A DNA stretch of 64,000 bases from Gloeomargaritales cyanobacterium VI4D9. Lineage in GTDB: Bacteria > Cyanobacteriota > Cyanobacteriia > Gloeomargaritales > Gloeomargaritaceae. Numbering within the stretch: the first letter of the stretch is position 1; every line of letters starts with the position of its first letter. Made by a program: the position numbers and the translations under genes. Below the pieces are notes generated by a model. The model saw nothing but the letters and a program-made list of their open reading frames with translations, ran no database searches and was not told where the DNA came from. The stretch lies in contig OV696605.1 of the NCBI GenBank assembly GCA_927797885.1, forward strand, positions 1,959,157 to 2,023,156. The letters run 5' to 3'. This document shows positions 45,317 to 53,577 of the stretch, one piece after another.

Positions 45317-46279
45317 ATGATCGTTTTAACCCACCGATTTGGGCGATTGGGAAATCGTTTATTAATTACCGCTCATCTAATGGCTTATACCCTAGAAACC
45401 CATCACACTCTTATAGATTGGGGACTGGCAGAATATGCCCCCTATTTTGTCGGTACGGCTCCCGACCCCCATGTATTTCGGTTCCCCGTCCGTCGGGATG
45501 TGTGGAATCATCTGCCGGTGAACCAACCCTGGGTAAGAAATACGATTTATACGGGGGTGCGGGCGGTGCGGAAATTGGTGAATTTTTATCCTGCTTTGAA
45601 GTCCCAGGTACAAGTACTACCGGAACCGGGCAAACACTGGGGTAATCCTTTGTTGATTGATGATTTATTGGTCGAAAAAATTCTATTTATCCGGGCGTGG
45701 TATGTCCGGGCACCCCGTTGTTTTAGCAAATATCAAGACACCATTCGGGAATGTTTTACGCCCCTGCCCGTTTATCAAAAACGGATTGAAGCCCTCTTAA
45801 CACCCTTGAGAAATCAATATGATGTGATCGTGGGTTTACATATCCGGGCAGGAGATTATCGCCTATACGGTGGATTTCATGGGTTGGAAATGTGGCGAAT
45901 TGTGATGGAAAAGATGGTCGATTTTTTTCCAGAAAAACGGGTGGGATTTTTAATTTTTTCTGACGAGAATTTTCGAGAGCAAGTGAATATTTTTGCTGAT
46001 TTTTCGGTTCATTTTGGCACGGGTCACGTGGTTGAGGATTTATATGCCTTAGCCCGCTGTGACTATATCATTGCCCCCCCTAGTACCTATAGCAATTGGG
46101 CGGCTTTTTATGGTAAGGTTCCCATCTATCAGGTGGGCTATGTAAAATTGCATACAAATGACCCCGTTTGTCATGATTTAACAGCCAGTCGGCAATACAT
46201 GGAACAAACCATGAGGGAATTGAATCTGGAAAAATTTCGCCGGATTACCTATTTTGTCGATCATCGTATTGACCCCTGA
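45317..46279 (+). CDS. GT11-like (alpha-1,2-fucosyltransferase-type) glycosyltransferase
   Basis: A 320-residue protein with the N-terminal GT11 motif THRFGRLGNRLLITAHLMAY, the GDP-binding motif VIVGLHIRAGDYRLYGG, and the C-terminal EDLYALARCDYIIAPPSTYS followed by NWAAFYGKVPIY. These match the three motifs of alpha-1,2- and 1,6-fucosyltransferases (HxRxGD, then a Ser/Thr-rich nucleotide loop). Donor and acceptor cannot be read from sequence; surface polysaccharide decoration is a fair guess. The start at 45317 is preferred over 45299 because MIVLTHRFGRLGN fits the family. Confidence 0.8.
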   Translation: MIVLTHRFGRLGNRLLITAHLMAYTLETHHTLIDWGLAEYAPYFVGTAPDPHVFRFPVRRDVWNHLPVNQPWVRNTIYTGVRAVRKLVNFYPALKSQVQVLPEPGKHWGNPLLIDDLLVEKILFIRAWYVRAPRCFSKYQDTIRECFTPLPVYQKRIEALLTPLRNQYDVIVGLHIRAGDYRLYGGFHGLEMWRIVMEKMVDFFPEKRVGFLIFSDENFREQVNIFADFSVHFGTGHVVEDLYALARCDYIIAPPSTYSNWAAFYGKVPIYQVGYVKLHTNDPVCHDLTASRQYMEQTMRELNLEKFRRITYFVDHRIDP

Positions 46280-46348
46280 TGAAATATTAAAATTCCCAAG
46301 GTGATGCTATATTAAAGGGCAGTCAATTTGTCTCGGTGTGGGGTCGCA

Positions 46349-47572
46349 ATGAAACGGGCGATGACAACAGCATTACTGCTGGCGTGGGTAGGAGTCGGAT
46401 GTCAGCCAGCATCGGAAGGGTTGCGTTTGGGGGTTTTGTTACCGGCAACGGGGGATTTGTCCCCGATTGGGCAGGGGATGATCCCGGCGGTGCAGTTGTT
46501 GGTGGATCAGGTGAATGCCTGCGGTGGGGTGAATGGTCAGCCGGTGCAGGTGTTTCAGGAGGATGACCAAACCCAGCCGACCGCGGGGGCGGCAGCGATG
46601 ACCAAGTTGGTGGAGGTAAACCGGGTGGGGGGCGTGGTGGGTTCCTTCGCCAGCAGTGTGTCCCAGGCGGCGTTGGATGTGGCGGTGCGGAATCAGGTGC
46701 CGATGGTGTCGCCGGGGAGTACCAGCCCGGAGTTTACCGAGCGGGCGAAAAAGGGAGAATACAAGGGGTTTTGGTTTCGCACGGCTCCCCCGGATACCTA
46801 CCAGGGGGCGGCTTTGGCGCAGTTGGCACGCAAACGGGGGTTGAACCGGGTCAGTACGGTGGTGATTAATAATAGCTATGGGCTGGGGTTTGAACGGGAA
46901 TTTACCCAGGCATTCCGCCAAAAAGGGGGGCAGGTCGTCAACCGTCCCACCCGCTATGACCCCAATGCCAGTACCTTGGAGACGGAAGCCCGCAGTGCCT
47001 TTGCCGGTCAACCCCAGGCGGTGATGGCGGCGGTGTATGCGGAAACCGGGGCGTTACTGCTCAAATCGGCTTATGAACAGGGGTTACTGCCGGGGGTGCA
47101 GGTACTGCTCACGGATGCGGTGCAGTCCGAGGAATTTGTCGCCAGTGTGGGTAAAAATCCCCAAGGGCAATCGTTGATCAGCGGGGCGATTGGTACGGTG
47201 CCGGGAGCGGATGGACCGGCTTTAGCGGCTTTGACTAAACTCTGGCAGGAAAAACGGGGGCAAGCGCCGGGACCCTATATGCCCCAAACCTGGGATGCGG
47301 CGGCGGTGATTCTCTTGGCGGCTCAGGTAGCCGGGAGCAATCGGGGGGTGGACATTGCCCCCAAAATTCGGGAGATTTCCGGGTCAGGGGGTGAGCCAGT
47401 GAGTGATGTATGTCAGGGATTGGCTTTGCTCAAGCAGGGAAAAAAAATTGATTACCAGGGCGCAAGCGGCAATGTGGATTTTGACGAATTTGGGGATGTA
47501 GTCGGCAGTTATGACGTGTGGCAGGTGACACCGGAGGGCAAAATTAAAGTCATTGACCGGGTAATGCCCTAG
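46349..47572 (+). CDS. ABC transporter substrate-binding lipoprotein (amino acid, NatB/LivJ type)
   Basis: About 407 residues with a lipoprotein signal (MKRAMTTALLLAWVGVGC, lipobox Cys). The periplasmic-binding fold type I follows: RLGVLLPATGDLSPIGQGM, VNACGGVNGQPVQVFQEDDQ, VVGSFASSVSQAALDVAVRN and VPMVSPGSTSPEFTERAKKG. Branched-chain or neutral amino acids are the usual ligands (cyanobacterial NatB). No permease or ATPase genes are adjacent. It ends 18 bp before an IS5 element. Confidence 0.88.
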   Translation: MKRAMTTALLLAWVGVGCQPASEGLRLGVLLPATGDLSPIGQGMIPAVQLLVDQVNACGGVNGQPVQVFQEDDQTQPTAGAAAMTKLVEVNRVGGVVGSFASSVSQAALDVAVRNQVPMVSPGSTSPEFTERAKKGEYKGFWFRTAPPDTYQGAALAQLARKRGLNRVSTVVINNSYGLGFEREFTQAFRQKGGQVVNRPTRYDPNASTLETEARSAFAGQPQAVMAAVYAETGALLLKSAYEQGLLPGVQVLLTDAVQSEEFVASVGKNPQGQSLISGAIGTVPGADGPALAALTKLWQEKRGQAPGPYMPQTWDAAAVILLAAQVAGSNRGVDIAPKIREISGSGGEPVSDVCQGLALLKQGKKIDYQGASGNVDFDEFGDVVGSYDVWQVTPEGKIKVIDRVMP

Positions 47573-47590
47573 GTCGTGTTGATCTTTTAT

Positions 47591-48833
47591 GGGCACCTCT
47601 ATTAATTGATTTTGGGAGGGATTTGTGAGATAATTAGTATTAACGACGTGGAGAGGGAAAATGGGTCAAAAAGGATTTTGGGATGAGCAAGAGCGGCGGG
47701 AAAAACTCAATCAGAAAAAGCCCATGCTGAAGTGGCTCAATGAAAATATTAACTGGGAAGATTTCCGACCCATATTAGAAACCATATATGACAAGGAAAG
47801 AAAGAGTAATGCGGGTCGAAAACCCACCGACGTCATTGTGATGTTTAAATTGTTGATTCTCCAACAAATGTATGCCCTTAGTGACGATGAACTCGAGTTT
47901 CAAGTGAATGACCGTATCTCGTTCATGGAATTCCTAGGATTGGGTATCGAAGACGCTATCCCTGATGCCAAAACGGTCTGGCTATTTCGGGATAATCTCG
48001 CCAAGCACGATCTAGTCAAAGAAGTATTTGCTCACTTTGATAATTACCTGAGAGAAAAAGGATATATTGTCGAAGTTGGTCAGATTGTGGATGCCACTCT
48101 CATTCCCGTGCCAGTCCAACGAAATACTCGGCAAGAAAATCAAGAAGTAAAGGAAGGGAAAATTCCTAAGCAATGGGAGGAAAAACCCCAGGTTTTACGG
48201 CAAAAGGATAGAGATGCCCGTTGGGTAAAGAAAAATGGTGTCAGCTATTTTGGCTATAAAAATCATATCAGTGTGGATGTAAAATATGGTTTTGTGCGTC
48301 ATTATGTGGTCACGGATGCCTCCGTGCATGACTCACAAGTATTCAGTCAACTGGTGGATATTGATGGGTCGGAAATCTGGGGAGATAGTGCCTATCACAG
48401 CACGGATTTAGAATGGACGTTAGCCAGGATTGGATTTACCAGTCACATCCATGAAAAAGGCTACCGAAATCAGCCCCTAACCGCAGAGCAAAATGAAAAG
48501 AATCGCATCAAATCTAAAGTGAGAGCCAAGGTGGAACACGTATTTGGTCAGTGGGTGATGTGTCTTGGGGGTAAATTCATGCGTCTGATTGGTAAAACCA
48601 GAGTAGAAGCGGCAATTGGTTTGAAAAATTTGGCTTATAATTTCCGCCGTTATGCGTTTTGGGAGCGGCAGTCCCTGGCCGATAATCTGTGAGTTTTGAC
48701 CCCCTACTAAGTCTCTTTTCAATCATATCTACAGCAATCTATAAAACCCAGTCATCTTAGTACAAAAAAGTACTGAGCAATGCTATGCTGTTTTTGTGTT
48801 TCGTTCTCATATTTTGAATAAATAGAGGTGCCC
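47591..48833 (+). mobile_element. IS5-family insertion sequence, copy 2 (1,243 bp)
   Basis: Same terminal repeats and length as the element at 15951-17193, in opposite orientation. Flanks are TTTTAT at the left and TATAAAT at the right, so only a 3-bp TAT duplication can be argued. It truncates the nuclease-like gene on its right. The left flank GGTCGTGTTGATCTTTTAT recurs near 63579. Confidence 0.93.
47661..48692 (+). CDS. IS5-family transposase (copy 2)
   Basis: A 343-residue DDE transposase identical in protein sequence to the one at 16092-17123 (VDATLIPVP, WGDSAYHS, RAKVEHVFGQW motifs). Intact frame; the complete match between copies points to recent transposition. Confidence 0.95.
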   Translation: MGQKGFWDEQERREKLNQKKPMLKWLNENINWEDFRPILETIYDKERKSNAGRKPTDVIVMFKLLILQQMYALSDDELEFQVNDRISFMEFLGLGIEDAIPDAKTVWLFRDNLAKHDLVKEVFAHFDNYLREKGYIVEVGQIVDATLIPVPVQRNTRQENQEVKEGKIPKQWEEKPQVLRQKDRDARWVKKNGVSYFGYKNHISVDVKYGFVRHYVVTDASVHDSQVFSQLVDIDGSEIWGDSAYHSTDLEWTLARIGFTSHIHEKGYRNQPLTAEQNEKNRIKSKVRAKVEHVFGQWVMCLGGKFMRLIGKTRVEAAIGLKNLAYNFRRYAFWERQSLADNL

Positions 48834-49410
48834 TATAAATAAAGTCTAAAGCCCCCATCAATACCGGTAGGTCATCGAGGGTGTAAAAACGGATGTTAAA
48901 GGTAAAAAAATCACGAACCAATTTACCAAATTGCCAGATTTTACCATCCGTGACAATGCCGTAGATGTCCACCGCCTGGTCATTCATTTTTTGTGCCGCC
49001 ACCATCGCCGCCAAACATTGCCCCCAACCCGCATCAAAATCATTCTTTTTCGCTTCCATCACCAGAAGTAAAGGCTTTTCCAAAACCGTTTTACCTAGGG
49101 GGGAACGCTTGGATACCAAGTAATCCGGTGTTCCCGCCAAGACCTCATCATAACGAATAAACCGATGACTCCAGAGGGAAAAGACATCGGCATAGGGGCG
49201 ATAGGCGGTTTTGAGCACTGGAAAAATTAAGTTTTCCCGAATGGCAAATTCCGACCCATGGGTATCAATAAATTTTTCGGTAAACTCTAGTTCATCCATC
49301 AATTCTTGGCTAACCGCTATCGGGTTCACTTGAATAAAATTCTCACTTTGATATTTAATCAAAAACTGTTCCTGGACTTCCGCAATGGTTGAAAAATCCG
49401 TAAAGGCCAT
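48834..49410 (-). pseudogene. Nuclease-like protein truncated by IS5 element
   Basis: A 192-residue N-terminal portion, MAFTDFSTIAEVQEQFLIKY, with a PD-(D/E)XK-like core: VLAGTPDYLVSKRS, then PLLLVMEAKKNDFDAGWGQC and a following helix LAAMVAAQKMND. The frame passes into the IS end at 48834, gains RAPLFIQNMRTK and stops at 48757. The original C-terminus is not present on the far side of the IS. Original function unknown; restriction or DNA-processing is possible from the fold alone. Truncation may leave a folded core. Confidence 0.75.
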
Positions 49411-49428
49411 AGAAGGCTCCCGATTGAC

Positions 49429-49740
49429 CTATCGTTTCACCTGCACACCCCGCCAAAACGCCACATAGCCCTTGATATTCTGGGCGGCTGGTTTGGGTTC
49501 CGGGTAATACCAAGCGGCATCGGGATTTTCCTTACCGTTGACCGTGACGGTGTAATAATTGGCAACCCCTTTCCAACCACAGGTGGTGTGGGTGTCAGAC
49601 GGGCGAAAATACTCCATTTTCAGGGCGGACGGCGGAAAATACACATTCCCTTCCACCACCTCGTAGTGGTCGCTCTCGGCTAAAACCACCCCTTCCCAAA
49701 CTGCCTGCGCCATCGGAGTACCTACTATGCGGACGGTCAA
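49429..49740 (-). CDS. DUF427 domain-containing protein
   Basis: A 103-residue protein with the DUF427 pattern: VWEGVVLAESDHYEVVEGNV then YFPPSALKMEYFRPSDTHTT, CGWKGVANYYTVTVNGK and the closing AAWYYPEPKPAAQNIKGYVA. The function of this widespread family is unknown. It lies 18 bp upstream of the truncated nuclease-like gene on the same strand. Confidence 0.92.
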   Translation of the reverse strand: MTVRIVGTPMAQAVWEGVVLAESDHYEVVEGNVYFPPSALKMEYFRPSDTHTTCGWKGVANYYTVTVNGKENPDAAWYYPEPKPAAQNIKGYVAFWRGVQVKR

Positions 49741-49782
49741 TTTTATTTTAACTTAATCATTCCGGGCGGGGGAGTCGCTAGG

Positions 49783-50898
49783 ATGGATCAACGGCATGGA
49801 GGGATGGGAATGTTGCCCTGTTTGCGACCGGATTTGGCGACGTTGGCGGTCTATCACCCCCAGGCACGGGAACTGGGGACGGATTGGCTCGACGGCAATG
49901 AGTTTCCGCTGGATTGGCCGGCGCCGCTGAAGGAAAAATTGGTCTGGCTGTACCGCCAGGATATTGCCAACAACCGCTACCCCGATGGCAGTCATGGGGA
50001 GGTGAAGCAGGAATTATGTCATTACATCCAAGAAGGGCTGGGCACGACCCCATCCCCGGTAACGCCCGAATGGCTGACGGTGGGCAATGGTTCCGATGAG
50101 TTGATTCGCTCCCTGTTGATTGCCACCTGTCTGGGGCAAAATGCGGGGATTCTGATTGCGGAACCCACGTTTTCCATGTACAAGATTCTTGCCCGTACCC
50201 TGGGCATCCCCGTTTGGACGGCGGCACGGGATGAACAGTTTGCCATGTGTCTTCCCCAGGCGACGGAATTAATTAACCAGGAACCAATTCGGGTGGTGTT
50301 TGTGGTGCATCCCAATTCCCCCACCGGCAACGGTTTAACGCTTCAGGAACGGGAGTGGTTGCGCCAACTGCCCCCCAAAATCCTGGTGGTGATTGATGAA
50401 GCCTATTTTGAATTTAGCCAGGACACCCTTTTGCCCGATTTGTTGGCGCATCCGAATTGGGTAATTTTACGCACGTTTTCTAAAGGGTTTCGCCTGGCGA
50501 ATTTGCGGGTCGGTTATGCCATTGCCCATCCAGAGGTGATCTGCGCCCTGGAAGCGGTACGTTTGCCCTACAATCTCACCGGGTTTTCCCTGCTGGCGGC
50601 GCACCTGGCTCTTACCCAACGGCGGCAACTGCTCAGCGCTATCCCGGAAATTCTCACCGAGCGGGAACGGTTGTGGGCAGAATTGCAAAAAATCCCCGGA
50701 ATCCAGGTGTGGGTGAGTCAAGCCAATTTTTTGTACTGCCGTTCTACCACCCATCCCCCCGAATGGCTCCATCAACGGTTGCAGGAACTCGGTAGTCTGG
50801 TACGGCACACGGGCGGGGGATTGCGTCTCACGATTGGTACGCCTGCCGAAAACACCCGTTTATTACAACGTCTGCGGCAGGTAGTGCTATCTTTGTAA
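49783..50898 (+). CDS. hisC: Histidinol-phosphate aminotransferase
   Basis: A 371-residue fold-type I PLP aminotransferase: LTVGNGSDELIRSLLIATCL, VVHPNSPTGNGLTLQEREWL, VVIDEAYFEFSQDT and the PLP lysine in ILRTFSKGFRLANLRVGYAI. It converts imidazole acetol-phosphate to histidinol-phosphate. The start could be the ATG at 49810 (MLPCLRPDLATLAVYHP), which fits the family better than 49783. It is divergent from DUF427. Confidence 0.9.
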   Translation: MDQRHGGMGMLPCLRPDLATLAVYHPQARELGTDWLDGNEFPLDWPAPLKEKLVWLYRQDIANNRYPDGSHGEVKQELCHYIQEGLGTTPSPVTPEWLTVGNGSDELIRSLLIATCLGQNAGILIAEPTFSMYKILARTLGIPVWTAARDEQFAMCLPQATELINQEPIRVVFVVHPNSPTGNGLTLQEREWLRQLPPKILVVIDEAYFEFSQDTLLPDLLAHPNWVILRTFSKGFRLANLRVGYAIAHPEVICALEAVRLPYNLTGFSLLAAHLALTQRRQLLSAIPEILTERERLWAELQKIPGIQVWVSQANFLYCRSTTHPPEWLHQRLQELGSLVRHTGGGLRLTIGTPAENTRLLQRLRQVVLSL

Positions 50899-50901
50899 TA
50901 G

Positions 50902-51005
50902 CTATAGCAATCCTAAATGAGAATGAAACAAGGGGTCGCAGGGGCGCCGCCCCTGCATTTGGTTCTAAAAAATTTTTGTTTGAAAATCAAGTAGGATTGC
51001 CATAT
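50902..51005. repeat. Family-A short inverted-repeat element, copy A3
   Basis: CTATAGCAATCCTAAATGAG at the left and GTAGGATTGCCATA at the right, 104 bp, with core GGGGCGCCGCCCC. It starts 4 bp after the hisC stop, so its hairpin could also end transcription. Confidence 0.85.
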
Positions 51006-51047
51006 CATGGGAGTCAAGAGAGCTGGGAAGAAGTTACAGTCTTTTAA

Positions 51048-51147
51048 GGGCACCTCTATTTATTGATTTTTGTACTTACACGGCAGGCTTAAAAGCCGGA
51101 TTCTCTCCTTGGCAATTATCAATAGCCGTGAATTAATAGAGGTGTCC
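51048..51147. repeat. IS5-related MITE, copy B2
   Basis: GGGCACCTCTATTTATTG and TTAATAGAGGTGTCC bound 100 bp. Perfect TTAA flanks lie at both sides (51044-51047 and 51148-51151), the same target type as IS5 copy 1. The interior TTGTACTTACACGGCAGG matches B1 at 17198. Confidence 0.88.
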
Positions 51148-51166
51148 TTAAGTAGTTATGGGATAT

Positions 51167-52274
51167 CAGAAGTGTTGAAAGGTAGGTAAAGGCAGAAAAA
51201 GAGGGGTCAAAATATGGTATTCTAATTCATATAAACCAAAACATGAAACAACTATGAAATTCAATTCTTTTCCCGGGATTGTCAAATTTTTACTCAAAGA
51301 CCTGCCAACTAATGATTATCCAGTTCTAAATTCTCGCTTATTTTGTTCAATCTGGTTTGCTGGCATTTTAGACAAAGGAATCAACAGTTTACGGGACTTA
51401 TTTTACCAATTAAATCATGCGGGCATTAAGGTTGACTTATCCACGTTTTCTAAGGCGAACAAGACAAGAGACCCACAAATTTTTATGCATCTTTATCATA
51501 AATTATTGCATTATATTGAGGAAGCTCATCCTGAAAAGAGGTTGGTTTTATGTCCTTTTGATGCTACCGTAATACCGCTGATGAGTAAGTTATTTTGGCT
51601 CCAAGGCTATCGCCAAGTAAAGTTAATAACCACTTTGAATCAAGATACGAAATCTACTGGTCATTTAATTGTTAGTCCTGGACAGGCACATGAGATTAAT
51701 TTTGGTGAAGATATTGTGAAAATGCTACCGGAAAATGGAGTCGCAGTCGGGGATAGAGGGTTTTGCAGTCACAAAGTATTTGAACAATTTATCGAAAATG
51801 ATGCCCTTTTTATTATCCGTATTAAGTCGAATTGGAAATGGGATGAAAACTATCATATCACCACAGAACGAGGTAAGGCGAGAGTAGTTTGTTTTGGCAA
51901 TGTTCAACAGAAAGTAGACTATTATTTAGCTACCAATATTCCTGAGGATGTAATGAGTAATGAAGAGATAGGGGAAGCCTATAGACAACGCTGGGCGATA
52001 GAGGTACTATGGAAATTTCTAAAGATGAACTTAAAGCTCGATAAAATGATGAGTAAAAATTTGAATGGAATTACCATTCAAATTTATGTAATTTTAATAG
52101 TTTACTTGATATTGCAACTGTTAAAAGTTCCACGGATGTACGGAAGTAAATTGGCAGATAAGTTCCGATATATACAAATCTTAATACGGCAGGAGTGGAA
52201 TTTTGTCCATTGGCTCAATCGGGTCGTCCCACGCCTAAATATGTAAAGTTTTATTGCAGGATTCAACACTTGTG
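51167..52274 (+). mobile_element. IS4-family insertion sequence, copy 2 (1,108 bp)
   Basis: CAGAAGTGTTGAA and TTCAACACTTGTG ends. A perfect 9-bp target duplication, ATGGGATAT, flanks it (51158-51166 and 52275-52283). It inserted next to a family-A repeat (52285). Same length and transposase as 24185-25292. Confidence 0.96.
51254..52246 (+). CDS. IS4-family transposase (copy 2)
   Basis: A 330-residue DDE transposase with protein identical to copy 1 (CPFDATVIPL, VGDRGFCSH, YRQRWAIEVLWKFLK). Intact frame and a clean target duplication indicate recent transposition. Confidence 0.96.
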   Translation: MKFNSFPGIVKFLLKDLPTNDYPVLNSRLFCSIWFAGILDKGINSLRDLFYQLNHAGIKVDLSTFSKANKTRDPQIFMHLYHKLLHYIEEAHPEKRLVLCPFDATVIPLMSKLFWLQGYRQVKLITTLNQDTKSTGHLIVSPGQAHEINFGEDIVKMLPENGVAVGDRGFCSHKVFEQFIENDALFIIRIKSNWKWDENYHITTERGKARVVCFGNVQQKVDYYLATNIPEDVMSNEEIGEAYRQRWAIEVLWKFLKMNLKLDKMMSKNLNGITIQIYVILIVYLILQLLKVPRMYGSKLADKFRYIQILIRQEWNFVHWLNRVVPRLNM

Positions 52275-52284
52275 ATGGGATATG

Positions 52285-52384
52285 TAGCAATCCTATCGGA
52301 GATTGAAACAGCAATCCCATGGGAAGCCCACTGGAAATTGATTTCTATGAGTACCTATTGCGTAATTGTTTAGGATTGCTGTAG
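52285..52384. repeat. Family-A-type repeat, divergent copy A6
   Basis: TAGCAATCCTATCGG at the left and TTTAGGATTGCTGTA at the right form inverted ends 100 bp apart. The interior lacks the usual G/C core, so this is an older or different member. Confidence 0.6.
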
Positions 52385-52482
52385 TTAAAACTCCACTTGC
52401 CGTAAATCAATCATGTTAAGCTTTCAGAATAGGCTTTTTGTGTCCTTTAATTAATAAAACAATAATTCATAGATAGACTTTA

Positions 52483-52602
52483 GGGCATCTCTATTTATTT
52501 GAACCGATGAAAAATCTCATCCTTGGAATGCCCATATTACCCAGAACCAAGGGCGGGGGGTGCCCCCCTGCGACCGCCAATTTACAATTTATAGAGGTGC
52601 CC
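52483..52602. repeat. IS5-related MITE, copy B3 (second internal type)
   Basis: GGGCATCTCTATTTATTTGA at the left and ATTTATAGAGGTGCCC at the right, 120 bp. The interior AAATCTCATCCTTGGAATGC and CCCATATTACCCAGAACCAA recur at 63812-63850, so it is a separate interior type from B1/B2 with the same ends. Confidence 0.82.
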
Positions 52603-52613
52603 TGTATGTTAAT

Positions 52614-53288
52614 CTACAACCTGCGACAGATGTTTTCCCCGTGCGTATCCGTGCCACAGGTCACCCACAATCCATAGACCCGGCTGAGATGCAACACCCG
52701 AGCCGTTTGTTCCGGGCTGGGTCGCCAGGGGTCGGGGTTATGGTAGGCATAGTAGGCTTCCACCCCATCAATTCCCAGGGCACTCGCCGCTGGAATCAAC
52801 TCACTAGCGGGTTTTTTGTAGCGTTCCGGGTGTGCCAGTACCGCCAATCCCCCTGCCCCTTGAATGGCCGTAATCACCGCCGCCGCCGGGTAATCATCCC
52901 CCAAAGGCGTACCCCCTTGCAGATAGGGAGCCATTAGGCCGTGATTGGGGTCAAATCCATAACCCAAAATATGCACTTCCAAATCCAACAATTCACAGCT
53001 AATTTCCACCCCCGACCACAGGATGGGTTTGTGGGGGCTGTTCAACTCCATCAAATAACGATAGGCTCGCTCATACCCCTGCACACTGTGATGGTCGGTG
53101 ATGGCTAAACCCTGCAAGCCACAATTCCACGCCTGCCGAATCACTTCCTCCGGTTCCAGGCGACCATCCGAATGCACCGTATGCAAATGAAAATTATACA
53201 CATCGGGACAACTCCGGGCGTGCAGTCCAGCCAAAGCATCCTTGAGTTGTTTTACCGTCGGTCGTTGCTCGGCTAACGTTGCCGCCAT
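52614..53288 (-). CDS. PHP domain metal-dependent phosphoesterase
   Basis: A protein of about 224 residues starting MAATLAEQRPTVKQLKDALA, preceded by a strong GGGGAGGTGG site, which decides the start over the longer in-frame ATG at 53429. PHP motifs: NFHLHTVHSDGRLEPEEV, LAITDHHSVQGYERAY, GLAVLAHPERYKKPAS and CGTDTHGENICRRL supply His/Asp metal ligands. The substrate is unknown; related proteins hydrolyse phosphoesters of nucleosides or amino-alcohols. It is complete in length for the cyanobacterial subgroup. Confidence 0.88.
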   Translation of the reverse strand: MAATLAEQRPTVKQLKDALAGLHARSCPDVYNFHLHTVHSDGRLEPEEVIRQAWNCGLQGLAITDHHSVQGYERAYRYLMELNSPHKPILWSGVEISCELLDLEVHILGYGFDPNHGLMAPYLQGGTPLGDDYPAAAVITAIQGAGGLAVLAHPERYKKPASELIPAASALGIDGVEAYYAYHNPDPWRPSPEQTARVLHLSRVYGLWVTCGTDTHGENICRRL

Positions 53289-53371
53289 GCCCACCTCCCC
53301 GCTCACAACGTAAAACTTTGTTAAGATTTTACCGTTTATAGCATAGCACGACCTATCAGTTGTGGATAATG

Positions 53372-53455
53372 CCCTCGGAAGCCCCATTCTTTCGTTGGCA
53401 ATTCTCAATAACCCAGGAGTCATTCGCAATAGTTGTGAATTACTAGAGATGCTCT
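53372..53455. repeat. Degraded IS5-related MITE, copy B6
   Basis: TTGGCAATTCTCAATAACCC and CAATAGTTGTGAATTACTAG match the second half of B1 (17245-17322) with scattered changes; only a worn right end, TAGAGATGCTC, is left. Confidence 0.65.
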
Positions 53456-53460
53456 TAATA

Positions 53461-53562
53461 AAGAGGCAAGCTTATGGCTTTTTAAGTTTTGACAACTTCC
53501 GGGCGAGAACTTTAGCCGCATTCTCTGATTAGAAAAAATTATCACCTTAAATCCAGGAGAGC
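53461..53562. repeat. Solo ISL3-type end, inverted copy of 23028-23130
   Basis: The complement of this stretch matches 23028-23130 with only a few differences (GGTGATAATTTTTTCTAATC, GAATGCGGCTAAAGTTCTCG and so on). The outer end, GGCTCTCCTGGATTTAAGG, looks like an ISL3 terminal repeat. No transposase accompanies it. It lies just after the dnaB stop. Confidence 0.75.
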
Positions 53563-53577
53563 CTATGTCTTTAACAC

